Shown piece by piece: positions 59,041 to 64,000 of a stretch of 64,000 nucleotides of DNA; positions within the stretch are counted from its first letter, which is position 1, and each line of letters opens with the position of its first letter. Source of the stretch: Phytohabitans flavus. Its GTDB lineage: Bacteria > Actinomycetota > Actinomycetes > Mycobacteriales > Micromonosporaceae. The stretch is taken from NCBI RefSeq assembly GCF_011764545.1, contig NZ_AP022870.1, positions 8,934,001-8,998,000 of the forward strand, written 5' to 3'. A program made the translations under genes and the position numbers. The notes beneath the pieces were generated by a model. It made no database searches and was not told where the DNA came from. It saw only the letters and a list, made by a program, of their open reading frames with translations.

Positions 59041-60017
59041 TCAGATGCGGCGGGCGGTGCGGAAGCGGACCCCGTAGTGGCCGGAGCCGTCCAGCAGGGA
59101 GTCGCCGCCGGTGTCGCCGAGGGTGGGACCGTCGGCCTTGGTGCGGCTGCTGATGAAGCGGTGCCGGCCGTCGCTGTCCACTCCCAGGTACATGCCCATG
59201 TGCTCGATGTGGTCGTTCAGGACCGGGCCGCCGTTGAAGAAGACCAGGTCACCGGCGTTGAGGCGTTCGTACTCGCGGGCCTGGGTGCCGCGGTTGGGCA
59301 TCAGCTCGGCGCCCGGGCCGAACTTGGCGATCGCGTACGCGCGGCGAGGCAGTCCCGTCCCTGGGGTGTTGGTGCCGCGCAGGGGGTAGCCCATGCGGTA
59401 GCCGTACACCATGCGGAGGAAGCCGGAGCAGTCGAGGCTGCGTATGTGGTCGGGGTCGGGGCGTTCGTTCTTGCCGTCCGGAAACTCCCAGTCGATACCG
59501 AGGTAGTCGTAGAAGTCGGAACGTTCCGCACGGCCGTCCGGATCTGTGTTGGAGAGCGGGCCGAACGAGGCGTCGCGCTTGCCCCCCTCCACGTACTCCA
59601 TCGCGATCGCCAGGGCGTCCGGGCTGCGGTCGGCCAGCGCCTCCTCCAGCCACGGGCGGACCCAGGTCTGGCCCTCCTCGCCCTTCTTCCAGGGGCGTGG
59701 CGCCAGGCGTATCCAGGCGTCTGTGGTGACCGTGGCGGCGGTGTGCGTCTCCTCGGCGAGCGTGCGGCTCGGGCCGGTGAGGCGTACCGTGCGGGCCTTG
59801 TCGGTGAAGACCGCCAGGGTCTTGCCCGCGCTGTCCACGACGAGCGTGCGCGGGGGTCGCTCACCCGCTCGAACTCGAGCTCTTCGACCGGGGGCGCGGA
59901 GACGAAGTCCTGCGCGGGAGCGGCCGCGGGCGCCGCCGGTCCCTCGCCTCTCTGGCACCCGGCGACACCCCCCGCGAGCAGCGCGATGACGACCACGCCG
60001 GTCAAACCCCGATGCAT
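59041..60017 (-). CDS. NlpC/P60-like lipoprotein (frameshifted as read)
   Basis: About 325 residues after correction. It starts MHRGLTGVVVIALLAGGVAGC, a lipoprotein signal with Cys21, and has GGAGGGAG seven bases upstream. The C-terminal half resembles a cysteine peptidase of the NlpC/P60 type: LDCSGFLRMVYGYRMG with the nucleophile Cys, and a downstream His in LNDHIEHMGMYLGVDSDG. The frames join at a C5 run on the coding strand (plus 59852-59856); one more base gives SDPPRTLVVDSAGK. It is the last gene of the PgsBC operon, 14 bases after pgsC. NlpC/P60 enzymes cut gamma-D-glutamyl bonds, so it might trim or release poly-gamma-glutamate; that role is inferred from context. Confidence 0.72.
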
Positions 60018-60031
60018 CGACACACTCCCTC

Positions 60032-60523
60032 CTACGTCACCGGCACGAGGCCGGTAAGGATGCCGCTGATCACCACGCCGTAGGTGGCCGCCGAGACGAC
60101 CGTTGTCGCGAGGATTGTCGCGCCTTTGGGTTGGCGGATCAGCTGGTACGCGATGAGGCCCGGCGCCACGAAGCCGAGCGTCTGGTGAGCGAAGAGCAGC
60201 GGCACGTCGCGCTGGATGATGAGGAACGCGGTCACCTGGAGCAGCACGCTCAGCAGCACGACGGCGGCGAAGAGGCGCTTGCCGTACAGGATGACGATGC
60301 GCTGTAGCACCTTCATGAGCAGGAAGGTCACCACCGTCATCACGACCATCACGAAGGCCTGAAGGTGGTCCTCCACCATGGCGAGCGCCATCCAGCCCGG
60401 CGTGATCATGCCGCCGGGGGAGAGGTTGGTGGTGAGGTAGCAGATCAGCGCGAAGATCAGCCCCACGCCGAGGCACATTGTCGCGAGCTGCGGGCTCAGC
60501 TCGCCGCCGGGGAGGAACGTCAC
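60032..60523 (-). CDS. pgsC: Poly-gamma-glutamate synthase membrane subunit
   Basis: A 163-residue membrane protein with four to five transmembrane helices. Its features (LSPGGMITPGWMALAMVEDH, RIVILYGKRLFAAVVLLSVL and AHQTLGFVAPGLIAYQLIRQ) are those of PgsC/CapC, the partner of the PgsB ligase. Its GTG start overlaps the pgsB stop (GTGA). PgsB and PgsC together form the core of the enzyme that makes poly-gamma-glutamate at the membrane. The export subunit PgsA/CapA is not in the window. Confidence 0.9.
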   Translation of the reverse strand: MTFLPGGELSPQLATMCLGVGLIFALICYLTTNLSPGGMITPGWMALAMVEDHLQAFVMVVMTVVTFLLMKVLQRIVILYGKRLFAAVVLLSVLLQVTAFLIIQRDVPLLFAHQTLGFVAPGLIAYQLIRQPKGATILATTVVSAATYGVVISGILTGLVPVT

Positions 60524-61698
60524 TGCACACCCCTCAGCCTGGCCAGCTCATCGAGCAGCACCTCGCCTTGCCCGTGGATGTTGCCGACCGCGACCACCGA
60601 GGCGGTGCCCCGCACCTGGCCCAGCAGGGCGTCGAGCATCGCGCCGGGGCGTTGGCGCCCGCCGAGGTCGAGTACGCGGCCCTGCCACCGTTCCGGGATC
60701 TTCGACAGCGCGCTGCGGGTCGGCTCGCCGATCAGCAGTACGCGGTCCGGGTCCAGCCGTGGCACAAGCGCTCCCATCTGCCCGTTGCGCTCGACCCGGT
60801 CCGGCCGGCAGTTGATGACCAGGTGCACCGGCCGCCGGATCAGCCCCTGCTGGGCGAGCTGGCGCACGTTGAGCAATGTGGACTCCGGGTCGTTGGCCGC
60901 GAAGACGTTGGCGAAGCGCAGCCGCCGCCCGTTCGCCTCGTACGTCTCCACGGTCAGCACACCCGGGTCGGGCGGCGCGTCCCACATGCCGACCAGCGCG
61001 GCCTGCCGGTCGATGCCCACGAGCCGGGCGACGGCGAGCGCGATCGCGACGTTCTCCTTGAACGTGATCCAGCCGAAGCCCCGCATCTCCTCGTCCGACA
61101 CGGTCTCGGGGTCGACCGCGACGAGCCGGCACTTCCGCTTGGCCGCCTCCTCTTCGAGGATGTGGAGCCGGTCCCGCTCGGCCGTCACGCAGATACCGCC
61201 CACCGGCATCGAGCGGCTCAGCGAGCGGGCCACGTCGTCGAGCGTCGGCCCCATCTCGGCGAGGTGGTCCTCGCGTACGTTGCACAGCACGCCGATCGTC
61301 GACTTGATCAGCTTCTGCTGGTTGATCTCCTGGAGCGCCGGCATCACCGCCATGCACTCCATGACCAGCGCGTCCGGGTGGAACATAGCGGCGCGCCGCA
61401 CGATGCCGATCTGCTCGACCACGTTCGCGATGCCGAACTTGCGGTAGATCGGCTCCTCGCTCCCATCGGTGAAGATGAAGCGCGCCGCCGTGCCAGTGGT
61501 CTTCGCGACGACCGTGAGCCCGCCGCCGCGCAGCGCGCCCGCGCAGAGGCGGGTGATCGAGCTCTTGCCGCGGATGCCGTTGACCAGGATGCGCGTCGGG
61601 ATCTTGCGCAGGTTGGCGTCGTGGCCGCGCTGCTCGATGATGCCCGCGACCAGCAGCACGAGGCAGCAGGCGGCGAAGACGCCGTACAGGAAGAGCAC
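60520..61698 (-). CDS. pgsB: Poly-gamma-glutamate synthase ligase subunit
   Basis: A 392-residue protein, the same length as Bacillus PgsB (393). After an N-terminal membrane helix (FLYGVFAACCLVLLVAGII) comes the Mur-ligase-type P-loop LVNGIRGKSSITRL (38-51) and NVREDHLAEMGPT. It uses ATP to join glutamate through gamma bonds. GTG 61698 is preferred: it lies one base after the stop of the upstream gene and has GGAGG seven bases before it. The frame is open to 61725, but that would delete the membrane start position seen in relatives. Confidence 0.92.
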   Translation of the reverse strand: MLFLYGVFAACCLVLLVAGIIEQRGHDANLRKIPTRILVNGIRGKSSITRLCAGALRGGGLTVVAKTTGTAARFIFTDGSEEPIYRKFGIANVVEQIGIVRRAAMFHPDALVMECMAVMPALQEINQQKLIKSTIGVLCNVREDHLAEMGPTLDDVARSLSRSMPVGGICVTAERDRLHILEEEAAKRKCRLVAVDPETVSDEEMRGFGWITFKENVAIALAVARLVGIDRQAALVGMWDAPPDPGVLTVETYEANGRRLRFANVFAANDPESTLLNVRQLAQQGLIRRPVHLVINCRPDRVERNGQMGALVPRLDPDRVLLIGEPTRSALSKIPERWQGRVLDLGGRQRPGAMLDALLGQVRGTASVVAVGNIHGQGEVLLDELARLRGVQ

Positions 61699-61699
61699 C

Positions 61700-63844
61700 T
61701 CAGCGCCTCCCCGCGCGGCGGGCACCGGACTTGCGGCCGTCGGGACGGCGGCGGAGGACGACGGTGGGCGGCGCCGTGTTGCCGCGCAGCCGTTCGGCGC
61801 CGCCGAGGCGGGCCGGGCCGTCCACCCGTACCTGCCGGCAGATCTCCAGGCAGCTCGCGATCGCGCCGATCTCGTCGGGGCGGTGCGGGGTGATCACCGT
61901 CTTGATGTCGCCGTCGGCCATGCGGTCGGCCGCCGCGGCCAGCCGCCGCAGCGGCAGGATCAGTACGAAGTAGTGCCAGCCCAGCGCGACCACGGCGAGG
62001 AAGGCCGCCGCGCCGCCGAGGACCAGGCTCGCGCGGCGGAGGCTGTTGACCGGCAACTCAAGATCACCAACGCCCTGCTCGGCCACCACGGACCAGCGCA
62101 GCCCCTTGGTGGAGCCGGGCTCGGCGAGCGGGGTACCGGCGACGAGCGCGCGCCCCGCGACCTTCGCCCCGGTGCGCCCCTGGAGTGCGGAGGTCGCCGC
62201 CTCCCGCGCCTCGGCGCCGGCCAGCGGCTGGAACGCCCGGAAGCCCTCGGTGTCGAGGATCGTGCGCAGCTCGGTGTCGACCACGCGTACCCGCCCGTCG
62301 GCCCGGCGCAGCACGTCGGCGAGCTGGGGTACGTCGAACTCGACCACCACGCTGTGCCCGTCCGGCCGGAGTGCGTGCGCGTAGATGACCGGCAGCCGCC
62401 CGCCGGTGTTCGCCAGGCGCACGCCGCTCTCGCGGGGCAGCTTCTCCGGCTGGCGCAACGGGTCCCGCCCAGCGGTGGCCACGACCCGCCCTTCCGGGTC
62501 GGTGACGTAGGCGCCGCGGTACCTGTCGTCGCTCTGTACAAGCTGATCGAGCGCCGGCTTGAGCTGCGCCGGAGCCGTCTGCGCGCCCTGCGCGGCGGCG
62601 ACCGTGACCTGCCGCAGCCCGCCGTCGAGCGCCTCGCCGAGCGCCACCGTCGCGGCGGTCACCTGGTTTTCGCTGTCCAGCACCACCTGCGCGGGTACCG
62701 GCACCGGGCCGTTGGCGAAGGCGTACCCGAGCGCCCCGGACCAGGCGAGGACGATCGCCGGGATGCCGAGCAGCAGCACGACCGCCGGAATCCCCCTGGG
62801 GCGGGCGCGGTCATCGAGGGCGGCACCGATGCGCCGTACCTCCGATGGGCCTTTGATCTTGGGTCGTGGACCTGGGTCGCCGCAGGCGTCCGCCTTCGCG
62901 CGGGCCAGCAGCCGGCGGACCGGGCGGATCAGCGCGCGGCGCGCCACCAGGTACGCGAGCAGCGCGGCCACGACAAGCCCGGCGGCGGGGAGCAGCCCCT
63001 TCCACGGCGAGCCGACGTCGAAGACCGGCGCGGAGACGGTCGAGGCCACCGCGATGCCGAGCGACCCGACCGGCGCGGCCACCACCAGCAGCGCGCTCCC
63101 GGGCGGCCCGGCGGTCGAGCGCACGGCCCGCCCCTCGCGGGTCTCGGCGAGCGTCCGCTTGATCACGTCGCCGGCCGGACCGCCCGCGGGTGGTGCGCCC
63201 TGCACCACAGTGCTCTCGCCGGTGGGCAGGCCCACGAGCACGGACTGGCCGGAGTTGGGGGCGAGCTTCAGCGGGCGTACGCGCAGCGAGGTCATGCCGG
63301 CGAGCAGCCGCCCGTCGGGCAGCGGCGCGACGATCAGCGCGCGCGGCTCTTTGCCCTGGATCAAGGGGGTGACGGTCGTGCGGGGTACGTCCTGCGGCAC
63401 GTTCGCGACCGGGACCGGCTCGCCGCGCGCGGCGACCGGCCGCCGGCTGCCCGCGTCGAGCACCGCCGCGCCGGCCCAGGCGGTGGCGCCGGCCGCGGCC
63501 GTGGTGAGCACCGCGGCCGGGTCGCCGCCGGGCGGCACCTGCTTGGCCGCCGCCTCCATCTCCGCGACGCCGCTGCTCACGGTCGCGTTGAGGCCGCGGG
63601 CGAGGCTGGTCACCAGCCGGTCCTGCGAGTCGACCACCGCCTGCGGGATCACCCGTCCGTGGAACATGCCCAGGTAGACGGCGCTCACCACGGCGAGGAC
63701 GAGCAGCGCGCACAGCAACGCCACGGAGGGTGCGCGCACGCCACTCGGAAACTTCGGTGCCGGCAGTTGCTTGTCCAGTGCGATCCGACGCCACGCGACG
63801 AGAGGATCGGCGGCAGGCAGGATCACCTCACGCCGTATGGCCAT
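61700..63844 (-). CDS. Cache/HAMP membrane protein upstream of pgsBC
   Basis: A 714-residue membrane protein built of two similar modules. Each has a transmembrane helix, an extracytoplasmic Cache-like sensor domain (about 70-260 and 390-590) and a second helix. The first ends in a HAMP-like linker (ARRALIRPVRRLLARAKADA), the second in a true HAMP (LRRLAAAADRMADGDIKTVI). No kinase, cyclase or methyl-accepting domain follows; the tail is short and basic (RRRPDGRKSGARRAGRR). It is the first gene of the pgsBC operon and could sense an extracellular condition or anchor the synthase. A TATAAG box five bases before the ATG hints at a leaderless transcript. Confidence 0.72.
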   Translation of the reverse strand: MAIRREVILPAADPLVAWRRIALDKQLPAPKFPSGVRAPSVALLCALLVLAVVSAVYLGMFHGRVIPQAVVDSQDRLVTSLARGLNATVSSGVAEMEAAAKQVPPGGDPAAVLTTAAAGATAWAGAAVLDAGSRRPVAARGEPVPVANVPQDVPRTTVTPLIQGKEPRALIVAPLPDGRLLAGMTSLRVRPLKLAPNSGQSVLVGLPTGESTVVQGAPPAGGPAGDVIKRTLAETREGRAVRSTAGPPGSALLVVAAPVGSLGIAVASTVSAPVFDVGSPWKGLLPAAGLVVAALLAYLVARRALIRPVRRLLARAKADACGDPGPRPKIKGPSEVRRIGAALDDRARPRGIPAVVLLLGIPAIVLAWSGALGYAFANGPVPVPAQVVLDSENQVTAATVALGEALDGGLRQVTVAAAQGAQTAPAQLKPALDQLVQSDDRYRGAYVTDPEGRVVATAGRDPLRQPEKLPRESGVRLANTGGRLPVIYAHALRPDGHSVVVEFDVPQLADVLRRADGRVRVVDTELRTILDTEGFRAFQPLAGAEAREAATSALQGRTGAKVAGRALVAGTPLAEPGSTKGLRWSVVAEQGVGDLELPVNSLRRASLVLGGAAAFLAVVALGWHYFVLILPLRRLAAAADRMADGDIKTVITPHRPDEIGAIASCLEICRQVRVDGPARLGGAERLRGNTAPPTVVLRRRPDGRKSGARRAGRR

Positions 63845-64000
63845 ACCGACTTATACGGGCCGCAACGCCGAGGAGTTCGGTCTATGCGGTCGTTTCCCTG
63901 CCGGGGCCCGCTCTCCGCGCGGCGGAGGGTGGCTAACTAAACTCTCTGGGGTCATAAACTCGCTCGGTCACCGGGCGCGTGCCACGCTCGGTTAGCAGAC
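63845..64000. other. Upstream region of the PgsBC operon
   Basis: No gene recognised up to the window end. On the minus strand TATAAG (63850-63855) is a possible -10 box. The octamer CGCTCGGT occurs at 63961-63968 and 63985-63992, 24 bp apart, and could be part of a regulator site. Confidence 0.35.

Noticed and set aside
61469..63940. Plus-strand open frame of 823 codons
   Set aside because: Antisense to pgsB and the Cache/HAMP gene; composition is the Arg/Ala/Gly/His-rich pattern of a GC-rich shadow frame.

Overview
The window is about 73% GC with strong G/C at third codon positions, GTG and TTG starts, GTGA/ATGA gene overlaps and GC-rich hairpin terminators lacking long T-runs. This and the gene content (AfsR/SARP regulator, 180-kDa-class NAD-glutamate dehydrogenase, EtfBA-cysteine desulfurase-MnmA-MetE-like-LigA order as in mycobacteria) point to a filamentous actinobacterium, most likely Micromonosporaceae; the genus cannot be fixed from sequence alone. 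It reads as ordinary chromosome. I see no rRNA, tRNA, CRISPR array, prophage or intact insertion sequence.

Layout. 1-7.1 kb: end of an Asp23/Gls24 protein, then an ABC ATPase with two paralogous 1000-residue FtsX-like permeases. 7.1-12.2 kb: thioredoxin-TPR protein, an arginase-fold protein with a long disordered tail, and a lipoprotein PBP. 12.3-20.1 kb: glutamate dehydrogenase, GNAT protein, a membrane protein, FAH-family hydrolase. 20.2-23.1 kb: a GH3 hexosaminidase divergent from a ROK regulator. 23.1-24.0 kb: a gene-free stretch of repeats, including a MITE-like element. 24.0-27.5 kb: two divergent secreted proteins of unknown function. 27.6-34.7 kb: ABC exporter, lone ABC ATPase, ribokinase-like kinase, YccF, a small SPOR-like protein, DDAH, two DUF6232-like paralogues, enoyl-CoA hydratase. 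34.8-39.9 kb: membrane-anchored Hsp70-like protein, TPP enzyme, cellulose/chitin-active LPMO. 40.0-46.6 kb: DrrAB-type drug exporter convergent with an AfsR/SARP regulator, then small membrane proteins. 46.6-56.8 kb: etfBA, cysteine desulfurase, a membrane-fusion adaptor with an FtsX permease, mnmA, MetE-like protein, ligA. 56.9-59.0 kb: GGDEF-EAL protein. 59.0-63.8 kb: a poly-gamma-glutamate synthase (PgsBC) operon flanked by a Cache/HAMP membrane protein and an NlpC/P60-like lipoprotein.

Three themes stand out. First, six otherwise normal genes are each broken by the apparent loss of one base, five of them in a C4-5/G4-5 run; adding one base restores every one, which points to sequence error rather than gene decay. 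Second, a family of palindromic intergenic repeats (four copies) sits at gene 3' ends, one copy folding into a perfect 36-bp stem. Third, several likely regulatory sites are visible: paired 11-bp-spaced direct repeats of SARP type before the drug exporter, a TTAAC-T-GTTAA operator between the GH3 and ROK genes, and two palindromes before etfBA. The best candidate for an under-described system is the PgsBC operon with its sensor-like and hydrolase-like partners.
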